64,000 nucleotides of DNA from Rhodocyclales bacterium. GTDB lineage: Bacteria > Pseudomonadota > Gammaproteobacteria > Burkholderiales > Rhodocyclaceae. The position numbers were made by a program, and so were the translations under genes. Numbering within the stretch: the first letter of the stretch is position 1; every line of letters begins with the position of its first letter. The stretch covers positions 1 through 64,000 of the forward strand of contig JAQGMG010000031.1 of assembly GCA_028292485.1 (NCBI GenBank). The letters are read 5' to 3'. Shown one piece after another: positions 45,359 through 54,310 of this stretch. The notes beneath the pieces are model-generated. The model had not been told where the DNA came from, ran no database searches, and saw nothing but the letters and a program-made list of their open reading frames with translations.

Positions 45359-46249
45359 ATGAGTCGTCTGACCGCGCAGGACTTCCCTCCCGAAGTGATG
45401 AAGTTGTTTGATCAGTATGTACACGGTGGTATTTCGCGTCGTGATTTCATGGAATCTTCAAGCAAGTTCGCCGTTGCCGGCATGACGGGTGCGGGTTTTC
45501 TTGCGGCGTTGAGCCCGCGTTTCGCGGAGGCCCAACAGGTAAAGCCTGACGACAAACGCATCAAGACGAGCTTCGTGGAAATTCCATCGCCACAGGGTTA
45601 TGGCAAGGTGCGTGGCTATCTCGCACAGCCTGCGAATGCAACGGGCAAGCTGCCGGTCGTACTCGTGGTGCATGAGAATCGCGGTCTCAATCCGCACATC
45701 GAGGACATCGCGCGCCGCCTCGCTCTCGACAATTTCATCGCTTTTGCGCCAGATGCCCTGTTCCCGCTCGGCGGCTATCCCGGTGATGAAGAAAAGGCGC
45801 GCGATCTTTTCACCAAGCTCGACCAGGGCAAGACGCGCGAGGATTTCATCGCCTCTGCGAACTGGCTCGCCAAACTGCCTGAGGGCAACGGCAAGCTGGG
45901 CGCGGTCGGGTTCTGCTACGGTGGTGGCATGGTCAACACCCTGGCGACGCGCCTGCCCGATCTCGCTGCTGCTGTGCCATTTTACGGCCCACAGCCTTCG
46001 GCAGAGGAGTCGGCCAAGATCAAGTCCTCATTGCAGGCTCACTACGCAGGCAATGACGAACGCATTACTTCGGGCTGGCCGAAATTCGAGGCTGTGCTCA
46101 AGGCAAACGGCGTAAAAGCTGAAGGCTTTATCTATCCGAAGGTGGAGCATGGCTTCAACAACGACACCACGCCGCGCTACGATGAAGCCGCTGCGAAACT
46201 TGCGTGGCAACGCACGATAGCGTTCTTCAATACAACCCTGCGCGGCTAG
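45359..46249 (+). CDS. Dienelactone hydrolase family protein with Tat signal
   Basis: 296 residues from an ATG with AAGGAG 8 bp upstream. The N-terminus has a twin-arginine motif (ISRRDFMESS) and a hydrophobic stretch ending ALSPRFAEAQQ, so it is exported folded by Tat. The alpha/beta hydrolase part shows the dienelactone hydrolase nucleophile GFCYGGG (Cys rather than Ser) near residue 184 and the catalytic His in VEHGFNN; the aspartate is likely in AGNDERI. VVLVVHENRGLNPHIEDIARRLA is family-typical. It probably hydrolyses lactones or esters in the periplasm. Confidence 0.92.
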   Translation: MSRLTAQDFPPEVMKLFDQYVHGGISRRDFMESSSKFAVAGMTGAGFLAALSPRFAEAQQVKPDDKRIKTSFVEIPSPQGYGKVRGYLAQPANATGKLPVVLVVHENRGLNPHIEDIARRLALDNFIAFAPDALFPLGGYPGDEEKARDLFTKLDQGKTREDFIASANWLAKLPEGNGKLGAVGFCYGGGMVNTLATRLPDLAAAVPFYGPQPSAEESAKIKSSLQAHYAGNDERITSGWPKFEAVLKANGVKAEGFIYPKVEHGFNNDTTPRYDEAAAKLAWQRTIAFFNTTLRG

Positions 46250-46325
46250 GCTATTGCTACAGACCGGCGCGCAGTACGCGCGCGCCAGTTCCTCTTTTTT
46301 CCATCCACTTGTAAACAAAAACCCC

Positions 46326-46826
46326 ATGTCTGAGCTTGAATCCGACTCGCCCGTCATCGTCAACGAAGCAGGACTGTGGAGCGACAAAGGCTGGACGGCA
46401 CGCGTCATCAAGAACCAGGACGACGATGGTTGGGCGGTGGAAATGATTCTGGATGGTCAACCGGAGCCTGCCCTGGTCGGGCCGTGGACCATGGGCCGCG
46501 ACAAGAAGAATCCGAAGCCGCTCGATGCGTTTGCATTCGGCACGCTGGTCAAGACCGCTTCGGAAGTGATTCGCCGCCATGAGCAGCACCAGCATGCGAT
46601 GCTCAACAAGAGCGTCACGGTGGATACGCCGGATGGCCGCATTACTGTCACGCTGGAGATCGTGCCTGACGAAGACGACCCCTATGCCCTGTTGGCGGCG
46701 CGAGATGCGGACGGAGAGCAACTTGCGCAGATACGCGTAGGGCCAGAATTCAAATTCAATACCGCGAGTGCTACGGCATGGATCGAAGATGAATTCCGCA
46801 AACCGGGAACTGACGACAGACAATGA
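46326..46826 (+). CDS. Conserved hypothetical soluble protein
   Basis: 166 residues, hydrophilic, no signal peptide or membrane helix. It is acidic overall, with KNQDDDGWAVEMI and VGPWTMGRDKKNPKPLDA in the first half and TPDGRITVTLEIVPDEDDPYALL in the second. No family recognised. A start at 46326 gives a protein beginning MSELESDSP; upstream in-frame codons look noncoding. The gene lies 76 bp after the dienelactone hydrolase gene and may be read with it. Confidence 0.75.
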   Translation: MSELESDSPVIVNEAGLWSDKGWTARVIKNQDDDGWAVEMILDGQPEPALVGPWTMGRDKKNPKPLDAFAFGTLVKTASEVIRRHEQHQHAMLNKSVTVDTPDGRITVTLEIVPDEDDPYALLAARDADGEQLAQIRVGPEFKFNTASATAWIEDEFRKPGTDDRQ

Positions 46827-46853
46827 CATACGCATTTCCGCAAAGACGTCTTG

Positions 46854-46945
46854 CGTAGGTCGGATGAGCCGGAGGCGTTATCCGACATTAGTTGTCTAGC
46901 GACCATTCCCGAACGTCGGAAGGCGCTGCGCTTTTCCGACCTACG
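46854..46945. repeat. Family E palindrome (cgtaggtcggatgag type)
   Basis: 92 bp imperfect inverted repeat, left arm starting cgtaggtcggatgagccgga and right arm ending ttttccgacctacg. The same left arm begins at 63986 at the window end, so this is a dispersed family. Confidence 0.9.
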
Positions 46946-47030
46946 AGCGTGCCTTCCATCGCCCGAAGGTACGCTCTGGAAGCGCACGCGATTCACTTAA
47001 GCTGCACAGCTTCGCCAACGGAGATTCACT

Positions 47031-47891
47031 GTGCATAGACGACATTTTCTCGCAAGCTTGCTTGCCGGGATTGTTTCGCTGAAGTTCGGCAATGAGGCAT
47101 ATGCCGCCGACAGCAACATCCTCCTCGCCAACGTCTATCGCAATGACATCGACCCCGCCGACTACTGGGTCAGCGAGAAGCTCGATGGCGTGCGTGGTGT
47201 GTGGGACGGCAAGGCGCTACGCTTTCGCAGCGGCAATCCCGTGCATGCGCCGAAATGGTTTACGGATGCGCTACCGGCCGTGCCGCTGGATGGCGAGCTG
47301 TGGATCGGACGGCAAAGTTTCGACAAACTTTCCGCCATCGTGCGCAGGGATGTACCTGTCAACGAGGAATGGCGGCAGGTGCAGTACATGATCTTCGAGA
47401 TGCCTGACGCTCCGGGCACGACGGGAGCAACATTCACCGAACGCATCGCTCTGATGCGTACGACCATTGCCAAGGCAAACGTGCCTTGGCTGCAGCAGAT
47501 CGAGCAGTTCCGCATAGCCGACCGCAAGACGCTCGCTACCAGGTTGAAAGAAGTCGTCAAGCTCGGCGCCGAAGGCCTGGTGCTGCATCGTGCCGACGCG
47601 TCCTACGTCACCGGCCGCAGCGATGTGCTGCTCAAGCTCAAACCCATGTTGGACACGGAAGCAACGGTCGTCGGCCACATTCCCGGTAAGGGGCGCAATG
47701 CGGGCAAGCTCGGCGCCTTATTGGTAGAAACACCCGAGGGGCGGCGCTTTCGCATCGGCACCGGTTTCTCGGATGCTGACCGTGCAAATCCGCCAGCAAT
47801 TGGCGGGCTCGTGACTTATCGCTACCGCGACCTGACCTCGACGGGTCTGCCGAAGTTCGTCAGTTTCCTGCGTGTCCGCGAAGATTTTTGA
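47031..47891 (+). CDS. ATP-dependent DNA ligase with signal peptide (Lig E type)
   Basis: 286 residues from a GTG with GGAG upstream. A signal peptide (residues 1-25, ending NEAYA) precedes a minimal ATP-dependent DNA ligase: motif I SEKLDGVRG with the adenylated lysine near residue 49, motif III LDGELWIG, motif IV EGLVLHR, motif V LLKLKP, then a short OB domain (TEATVVGHIPGKGRNAGKLGALLVE). Minimal ligases with leader peptides (Lig E) are known in Proteobacteria, thought to act on periplasmic or extracellular DNA in uptake or biofilm matrix. No competence gene is next to it. Confidence 0.92.
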   Translation: MHRRHFLASLLAGIVSLKFGNEAYAADSNILLANVYRNDIDPADYWVSEKLDGVRGVWDGKALRFRSGNPVHAPKWFTDALPAVPLDGELWIGRQSFDKLSAIVRRDVPVNEEWRQVQYMIFEMPDAPGTTGATFTERIALMRTTIAKANVPWLQQIEQFRIADRKTLATRLKEVVKLGAEGLVLHRADASYVTGRSDVLLKLKPMLDTEATVVGHIPGKGRNAGKLGALLVETPEGRRFRIGTGFSDADRANPPAIGGLVTYRYRDLTSTGLPKFVSFLRVREDF

Positions 47892-47961
47892 GCCGAAAAC
47901 GGCCCCTTGCACGCCTGATCTGCGAACTGACAAAGCCTCCGGGCAAGGGTGCTCAACCCGG

Positions 47962-47967
47962 TATAAT
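47962..47967 (+). promoter_or_regulatory. Candidate -10 box for prfB
   Basis: A perfect TATAAT, 30 bp before the prfB ATG. No TTGACA-like -35 at standard spacing (a ctgaca at 47927-47932 is too far), so the promoter call is tentative. Confidence 0.35.
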
Positions 47968-47997
47968 GGCCGGCTAAATCATCTGGGCCGGACAATC

Positions 47998-49102
47998 ATG
48001 GAAGCCGAACGCATCAACGCCATCAGCAATGCCCTCGCCGATCTGCGCAATCGCACGGAATCACTGCGGAGGTATCTTTGACTACGACAACAAGGCTGAA
48101 AAGCTCGTCGAAGTCAGCAAACAGCTCGAAGACCCGAAGATCTGGGACAACGCCGAGCACGCTCAGGAACTGAGCAAGGAAAAGAAAGCCCTTGAGAACA
48201 TTGTCCATGTGCTGGACGGGATCAGCTCCGGCCTGAAAGATGGCGTCGAGCTGTTCGAACTCGCCAGTGCCGAAAGCGACGATGACACGTTCGAAGCCGT
48301 TGAAGCAGACGTCAGCGCGATCTCCAAATCGGTTGAGTTGCTCGAATTCCGTCGCATGTTCAACAACCCGATGGATCCGTGCGCGGCCTTCATCGAAATC
48401 CAGTCTGGCGCTGGCGGTACCGAAGCGCAGGACTGGGCGCAGATGCTCGAGCGCATGTATCTGCGCTACTGCGAAAAGAAGGGCTTCAACGTCGAGCTGA
48501 TGGAAGAGTCCGACGGTGATGTCGCTGGCATCAAAAGCGCGACCATCAAGATCAGCGGTGATTACGCTTACGGCTATCTGCGCACCGAGACCGGCATTCA
48601 CCGCCTCGTGCGCAAGTCGCCGTTCGATTCCAACGCGCGCCGCCATACCAGCTTCGTGTCGGTCTTCGTATTCCCGGAAGTCGACGATTCGATTGAAATC
48701 GAGATCAATCCCTCCGACGTGCGCACCGACACTTATCGCGCGTCCGGCGCGGGTGGTCAGCACATCAACAAGACCGACTCTGCCGTGCGTTTGACACACG
48801 TGCCCACCGGCATCGTCGTGCAATGCCAGAACGACCGCTCACAACACCGCAACCGCGACGAAGCCTGGAAGATGCTGCGCGCCCGTATCTATGAAGCCGA
48901 GCTGCGCAAGCGTCAGGCCGAGCAGCAGAAGCTCGAAGATTCGAAGAGCGACATCGGCTGGGGTCACCAGATTCGCAGCTACGTGCTTGACCAAGGCCGC
49001 ATCAAGGATCTGCGCACAAACTTCGAAAGCGGCAACACGCAGGCCGTGCTCGATGGCGATCTGGATGACTTCATCCAGGCCAGCCTGAAACAAGGCGTCT
49101 GA
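47998..49102 (+). CDS. prfB: Peptide chain release factor 2 (programmed +1 frameshift)
   Basis: 367 residues after frameshifting. The ATG at 47998 opens a 27-codon frame ([13 protein letters not shown]...) that stops at TGA 48079-48081. The slippery site CTT-TGA-C (48076-48082), with the Shine-Dalgarno-like GGAGG at 48068-48072 just before it, is the classic autoregulatory RF2 frameshift: low RF2 leaves the ribosome at UGA, which then shifts +1 into [15 protein letters not shown]. Downstream are the SPF motif ([12 protein letters not shown]) for UGA/UAA recognition and GGQ ([16 protein letters not shown]) for peptide release. The first gene of the SMC triad starts 7 bp after the stop. Confidence 0.97.
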
Positions 49103-49109
49103 GTCGTCG

Positions 49110-50372
49110 ATGTCGACGCTGGACTTCAATCTTCAGGAATTCCTCGTCCCGGGCGTCGAGCCCGATGACGTGCCTACGCTGTGGGCGCTCGTGCGCGCGC
49201 GCCCGCTGGTGGATACGTTCATCACGCTGTTCCGTGGTGGCGAGGAGGAAGTCTTCATCCGCCTGCATGTGCTGCGCGAGATTGGCGCGCGTGCCGATCA
49301 CCCACGCTGGCTGCCGGAAGAGCTGCGCCGCCACTTCAGTTACATCGAGACGATCAAGCTCGAGACCGTGCTGAAGCGCCTGCGTGAAAACGGCCTGATG
49401 GTGTTCGGTGAAGACGGCACCTATCAGTTCTCGGACGCAGGCCGCAACGCCGTTGCCGCCGTTGCAGCGCTGCTGCGCTTCGGCGAGAACGAAGATGCGG
49501 AACTGGGCTTCCTCACCACGCAACTCGCCGGCATGCAGGCCACGGGCACGCTCACGCCGGAAATGCTGCAGCATCTGCTGGCCAAGCTGAATGCGCTGAC
49601 TGCATCGTTCGAAGACGCGATTGCCTCGGGCTCCGAGTTCCGCATTCTCGATGCACGCTCGCGCCTTTCGGGCAATGTGCGCTGGCTGGAAAAAGGAACG
49701 CAGATTTTGCGTTCCTTGCTGTCGGACACGGAAGAAATCACGCCGGACGTTGCACGCACTGCGCATGCCATCGGCCTGGCACAAAGTCGCCTGGCGCGCG
49801 TCGATGCCGCTTTCCAGCGCGCCCTCAACAAGATCGAATCGCAGCGCGTAACACTTGGCGCCTCAGGCGTTTCCTCTTCCGACGCAATCAGCTGGTTACG
49901 CGGACTGGATATTCGCCGTATAGCCTCACTGTCCGATGGCGCAATGGGCGCCGGGCCGCGCACGCAGTTCGTCGCAGGCGGCCATGAGCTGCTGGATCGC
50001 GCCGAAAGTGCGCTGTCCGAAGAAGTACGCCAGATGGAAGCCGACGCTACCTTGCCACCGTCGGAAGATGCGCCTATCGACCAGCCGAACGAATCGGAAG
50101 ACCTGAGCCTGCTGCTAAGGCTTTCCGAAAAGCTCGCCGGCATTCCCACCTCGTCACCGGCTCAGAAGCTCATTCTCGGCGGCGGTTTCGGCCCGGCGAG
50201 CTATCGCCTGTCCCTGCTCTCGCTGCTCGGCAACGAAGAAGCCCAGGCCGACGGCCCGGTCGCAGACCTGACGCAAATGCCCTATGACCTGATGCTGGAA
50301 AGTTATCTCGTCGAAGTGATGGAGGACGAGGTATCGCATATCTCGGCAGGAAGCGTGGTGCGCCGTGGTTGA
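49110..50372 (+). CDS. MksF/JetA-like kleisin subunit of an SMC complex
   Basis: 420 residues, soluble. The N-terminal region (about 20-110) looks like a winged-helix domain (FIRLHVLREIGARADHPRWLP, IETIKLETVLKRLRENGLM); the middle is helical with coiled-coil character (about 130-260); the C-terminus (about 330-420) is acidic. Function is inferred from position: it precedes a DUF4194-like KITE gene and an SMC-like ATPase in the order kleisin-KITE-SMC of MksFEB and Wadjet JetABC. It should bridge the SMC heads. It starts 7 bp after prfB, so is probably read from the prfB promoter. Confidence 0.72.
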   Translation: MSTLDFNLQEFLVPGVEPDDVPTLWALVRARPLVDTFITLFRGGEEEVFIRLHVLREIGARADHPRWLPEELRRHFSYIETIKLETVLKRLRENGLMVFGEDGTYQFSDAGRNAVAAVAALLRFGENEDAELGFLTTQLAGMQATGTLTPEMLQHLLAKLNALTASFEDAIASGSEFRILDARSRLSGNVRWLEKGTQILRSLLSDTEEITPDVARTAHAIGLAQSRLARVDAAFQRALNKIESQRVTLGASGVSSSDAISWLRGLDIRRIASLSDGAMGAGPRTQFVAGGHELLDRAESALSEEVRQMEADATLPPSEDAPIDQPNESEDLSLLLRLSEKLAGIPTSSPAQKLILGGGFGPASYRLSLLSLLGNEEAQADGPVADLTQMPYDLMLESYLVEVMEDEVSHISAGSVVRRG

Positions 50373-50385
50373 GCGAATGTCTTTC

Positions 50386-50457
50386 GTAGGGTGCGCATCG
50401 CGCACGCGGAACACGACGGGGCTTATCCACGCACCGCGTGCGCAATGCGCACCCTAC
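50386..50457. repeat. Family D palindrome (gtagggtgcgcatcgcgc type)
   Basis: 72 bp inverted repeat: gtagggtgcgcatcgcgcac on the left, gtgcgcaatgcgcaccctac on the right. It lies 13 bp after the kleisin-like stop. Confidence 0.9.
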
Positions 50458-50465
50458 TTTCTTTG

Positions 50466-50516
50466 TTTTCTCTGCGGTCCTCTGCGTTCTCTGCGCCTCT
50501 GCGGTGGAAGGGTTTA
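50466..50516. repeat. Family C repeat (ttttctctgcggtcctctg type)
   Basis: About 50 bp of repeated ctctgcg motifs, ending 5 bp before the KITE-like start codon; the same family frames the cluster at 17.99-18.28 kb. Confidence 0.85.
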
Positions 50517-50520
50517 AGCC

Positions 50521-51225
50521 ATGGAACAAGACATTACCTCCCTCACCGCCCGGCTGCTGGCACACCGCTGGCTGCCGCGTAATGACATTCAGGTACGCCG
50601 CGCGCTGATCGACGAAGCGTTTCGCCACGAGCTCGAACAACGCCTCGCCAATGTCGGCCTGCAGCTGCTCGACAACCCCTTCGCCGAACACGTTGCGGTC
50701 GGTCTGCAGGACGGCGTGCTCGATGCGGTTTTCGGCGGGCGCGACTACCAGGCCAGCACGATGGGACTCACGCGCGATGAGATCGCACTGCTCATCGTCA
50801 TCTGGGCGCTGATCATCCTGCCCAAGCGCGAACGCCAGCTCGGTCGCCGCACGCGTGAAGACGATGGCCAGAACGACATGTTCGGCCAGGAAAAACCCAT
50901 CGTGCATGGCGACGAGGTTTCCGGCGCAGTCTCCGAAGCCTCTCTGCTCGCCGACTTCGGTACACAACTCGGCGGCCGCACCAAGATCCGCAATTTCGCG
51001 CTCGGCAAGCTCGCCCGCCTCGGCTTCATCGAGCGGCGCGGCGGGTATGTTCTCGAAGGTCCGCTGCTTGATGTATTGCTCGACTATCGCATCCTCGCCG
51101 ACCGCATCATCAACGGCACGCTGGCCGATGTGCTCGCTGCTGCGGGCCGGCAGTTGCCGTTGATCCAGGGCGATGACGAGGATGAGGACATTGATCTGGA
51201 TGATGAGGTCGAGTCGCGACGTTGA
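50521..51225 (+). CDS. MksE/JetB-like KITE subunit of the SMC complex
   Basis: 234 residues. Helical N-terminus (EQDITSLTARLLAHRWLPRND), then winged-helix-like domains (LTRDEIALLIVIWALIILPKRER; RNFALGKLARLGFIERRGGYVLEGPLLDVLLDYRI), the arrangement of MksE/DUF4194 proteins that bind kleisin as dimers. It ends with a highly acidic tail (DDEDEDIDLDDE). The ATG has no strong ribosome site of its own because the family C repeat abuts it; the AAGGG inside the repeat end may serve. Assignment rests on size, winged-helix content and the downstream SMC ATPase. Confidence 0.72.
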   Translation: MEQDITSLTARLLAHRWLPRNDIQVRRALIDEAFRHELEQRLANVGLQLLDNPFAEHVAVGLQDGVLDAVFGGRDYQASTMGLTRDEIALLIVIWALIILPKRERQLGRRTREDDGQNDMFGQEKPIVHGDEVSGAVSEASLLADFGTQLGGRTKIRNFALGKLARLGFIERRGGYVLEGPLLDVLLDYRILADRIINGTLADVLAAAGRQLPLIQGDDEDEDIDLDDEVESRR

Positions 51226-51235
51226 ACCCTTAAAC

Positions 51236-51320
51236 GTCATTCCCGCGAAAGCGGGAATCCACTTCTACCGCACAAAGCTACATCGAGGTTAACGTGGATT
51301 CCCGCTTTTGCGGGAATGAC
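51236..51320. repeat. Family B palindromic repeat, copy 6 (between KITE and SMC genes)
   Basis: 85 bp intact copy between the KITE-like stop and the SMC ATG, with one base change in the right arm (cccgcttttgcggg). Confidence 0.93.
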
Positions 51321-51355
51321 GGAGTTTGAATATCTACACTGAATAACGAGACCAC

Positions 51356-54148
51356 ATGTTCCACATACGCGATATCGAACTGGTCCACTGGGATTTCTGG
51401 CGCCGCTTTACGCTACCGCTCGATGCCCAGATCATCACCATCGTTGGCCCCAATGGCTCGGGCAAGACGACGCTGCTCGATGCGATGCGTACGCTGTTCG
51501 CGCTCAAGTGCTCGGGCAAGCGCGACTTCCGCCGCTATGTGCGCCGCGCCAATGCAGGCTTTGCGTGGATCCGCGCCAATGTATCGAACAAGCCCGGCTC
51601 GACCGGCAAACGTCCGTTCTTTCCGTGCCTCAAGGACGATGTGACGTTGGCATGCCGCATCAAGCGCGCAGCGGGCGAATGGACGCGCGAGTATTGCATC
51701 GAAGACGGTCTCGTTACGGTCGAACAACTCGAGGAACGCGCGCAATGGATCGGCCTGCGCGACTACCAGTCGCGCCTCGCCTATGCAGGGCTGACGCCAG
51801 CCATCGCGAAAGTGCTGTCACTCGAACAGGGCGATACGGACAAGCTGTGCGAATACTCGCCCCGCTCGCTACTCGATCTGGTCTTCGACGTGTTCGGCGA
51901 CAAGGAAGTGCTCGACAACTACCAGGCCGCTCGCGAAGAGCAGAAGAACGCGCAGCGCGAGCTGGAATCGCTTTCGCTCGACCTTGACCGGTTGAAGGCC
52001 CAATCCGAAGGCAAGCGTGTCGAAGCAGATCGATTCCTCGAATGGCGCAGCCTGCGCGCCGAAGCCGATGCGCTAGAAACGGATGCGATCCCGCGTCTCG
52101 AAGTCGGCGATCTGCTGATCGAAGTCGAAAGCTGGCGCGAGAAGCTGCGCAGCGTGCGCGAAGAACTGGCGTCGTCGGAGCAGGTGCGCAACGAATCCGA
52201 AACGCGTGTTGGCAGTCTGTCCTCGGAGAAGGGCCAGGCTGAAGCGCAGCTCAAGGATGCGGCACAACGCGTCAAGGAATGCGATACACAGTGGCTCACA
52301 GCCCGCGACGCACTGCGCGACATCGACAAGAAACTGGCCGAACGCGATGCGCTGCGCGAGCGTGTCGCCAAGGAACATGGTTCCGACGCGCTGAGCTCGG
52401 AAGACGCAGCCGCCAACGCCTATGCCGAATGGCAGGCCGCACGCGCCAAGGTCAAGGAACTGACTGCGCGCTTCGAGGAAATCAGCGAGCGCTTGCGCGA
52501 ATCGCAAGCGCGTAGCGGCCCGCCGATGGATGCCGATGCACAGCGCTTCCGTACCGCACTGAATGATGGCGGCATCGAGCACCAGTTGCTCTCCGACATC
52601 GTCGAAGTTACCGACCCTGCCTGGCAAGGCGCGCTGGAAGCCATTCTGCGGCCGTATCGTTCGCTGGTACTGCTGGAGAATGAAGGCGATCGTCATATGG
52701 CCTGGTCGCTCGGCGAGCGCGAGCGCTTCCGTCATTTCATCGTCTCCGACCGCAGCCCTGCCCCGGCCGCCACGCCCGGCAGCCTGCTGGAAATCGTCAA
52801 CTTCGCGGGCGATCCGCCAAAGTGGCTGGCCGAATTGCTCAATCGCATTCGCCGCGTCGATAACGCACAAGCCGCCGCCAAACTGCCTCGCGAGCAAGAC
52901 TGGATCACCAGGGACGGTTACCACCGTGAGCGTCGCGGCGCGCGTCACCTCTCCGTGCCGCTGGATTTCTGGTTCGGCGAACTGGCGCGCACGGCGCGTC
53001 TCGAAGCACTGCAGCAGGAAGTTGCCGAGCTCGACAAGCAGCTCGCCTGGGCACACAAGAAACAGGACGCGGCCGAATCGACGATGCAGTCGGCACGCGA
53101 AAAACTGCTTGGCATGCAGGCCGCCGAATTGATGCTGGCACGCGCTGCAGAATTCGAAGCAGCAGCGCAGGACAAACCGGCCGCACAAGAAACAGTGCAG
53201 CGCACCGAGCAAGCACTGAATGCCGCAAAGGCCGAGCTGGATCAATGCAAGGAGCGCCTGTCAGGCATCGCCATCGAGACCGACCGCCGCAATCGCGATC
53301 TGACGCAGGCCCGCGAAACATTGGTGCGTCTCACCGCCGACGCGCGTCCGCAACGCCTCGAGCAGACTGCACGCTTGCTGCGCCTGCGCAGCAAGCGTCG
53401 CGGCATGCCACGCCACTGGCTCGAAGCCGATGCGCTCAACGAATTCGCCGAGCATTACGGTGGTCTGGCTGGCGCACGCAACGAGTTGTCGCGCCTCAAG
53501 CGCCGCCTCAACGAAGGCGAATGGCCGACCGATGAAACCGTGCTCATCGTGCGCGAAAAACTCACGCTCGAACTGACACAGCGCCAGGGCGATTATGGTC
53601 AGCGCATGTCGTACTCAGAACGCACCAAGAGCATGGTCGAGGATGCCCGTGCGGCGTATATCGCCAAGCTGCGCGCCACCGTCAAGCAGTACGGCAAGAA
53701 CCTGCGCGCGCTCGGCGACCTGGCCGGCCTGCACATCGAATGCCCGATTCCCGCGCTCGACAATGATGACGCCACGCTGGCTGCAGCCGGGCTCGAAGTG
53801 CAGTTCGATTTCGACCAGAAAGGTGCGCAAAGCCTCAATGATGGCGAGGCCTCCGGCGGGCAGCAGGTGATGAAGTCGCTGATCCTGCTCGTTGGTCTGC
53901 TGATGGACGATGCCCGGCCCGGCGGCTTCGTCTTTATCGACGAACCTTTTGCCCACCTCGACGTGGCCAATATCGACCGAGTCGGGGCCTTTTTGCGCGC
54001 CACCCGCGCGCAATACCTCATCACCACACCGGTTACGCACAATGCCAATGTTTTTCAGCCGGCACAGCTCACACTGGTGACCCGCAAGAAGAAGCCAGCG
54101 GATGACTGGGCGCCACCAATCGGTGTGTTACGGCGGCAACTTGACTGA
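51356..54148 (+). CDS. SMC-like ATPase (MksB/JetC type)
   Basis: 930 residues, shorter than typical SMC or MksB. The N-terminal head has Walker A VGPNGSGKTT (about residue 32) preceded by LVHWDFWRRFTLPLD; coiled coil follows (about 185-385), a hinge-like domain (about 395-530; GIEHQLLSDIVEVTDPAWQGALEAI, LLENEGDRHM), a second coiled coil (about 540-810) and the C-terminal head with the signature region LNDGEASGGQQVM, Walker B FVFIDEPFAHLD and an H-loop-like TTPVTHN. The signature reads SGGQQ instead of the SMC norm LSGGE. With the two upstream genes it forms a complete SMC complex that could condense DNA or, as in Wadjet, recognise plasmids. Confidence 0.88.
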   Translation: MFHIRDIELVHWDFWRRFTLPLDAQIITIVGPNGSGKTTLLDAMRTLFALKCSGKRDFRRYVRRANAGFAWIRANVSNKPGSTGKRPFFPCLKDDVTLACRIKRAAGEWTREYCIEDGLVTVEQLEERAQWIGLRDYQSRLAYAGLTPAIAKVLSLEQGDTDKLCEYSPRSLLDLVFDVFGDKEVLDNYQAAREEQKNAQRELESLSLDLDRLKAQSEGKRVEADRFLEWRSLRAEADALETDAIPRLEVGDLLIEVESWREKLRSVREELASSEQVRNESETRVGSLSSEKGQAEAQLKDAAQRVKECDTQWLTARDALRDIDKKLAERDALRERVAKEHGSDALSSEDAAANAYAEWQAARAKVKELTARFEEISERLRESQARSGPPMDADAQRFRTALNDGGIEHQLLSDIVEVTDPAWQGALEAILRPYRSLVLLENEGDRHMAWSLGERERFRHFIVSDRSPAPAATPGSLLEIVNFAGDPPKWLAELLNRIRRVDNAQAAAKLPREQDWITRDGYHRERRGARHLSVPLDFWFGELARTARLEALQQEVAELDKQLAWAHKKQDAAESTMQSAREKLLGMQAAELMLARAAEFEAAAQDKPAAQETVQRTEQALNAAKAELDQCKERLSGIAIETDRRNRDLTQARETLVRLTADARPQRLEQTARLLRLRSKRRGMPRHWLEADALNEFAEHYGGLAGARNELSRLKRRLNEGEWPTDETVLIVREKLTLELTQRQGDYGQRMSYSERTKSMVEDARAAYIAKLRATVKQYGKNLRALGDLAGLHIECPIPALDNDDATLAAAGLEVQFDFDQKGAQSLNDGEASGGQQVMKSLILLVGLLMDDARPGGFVFIDEPFAHLDVANIDRVGAFLRATRAQYLITTPVTHNANVFQPAQLTLVTRKKKPADDWAPPIGVLRRQLD

Positions 54149-54310
54149 TATTTTTCGGGGCAACGGCCATGAAGGCTGTGATGCCATTCGTCGGAAGCCC
54201 GGGGTGTAGCGCAGACCGGAACAAGGAGCTGCCTCACAATAGCCGTGAAGACTCTAAGGTTCAGTCTGACACGGCCGTTACAACCCTCTATGTCTTCCTA
54301 ACCACCGCCA

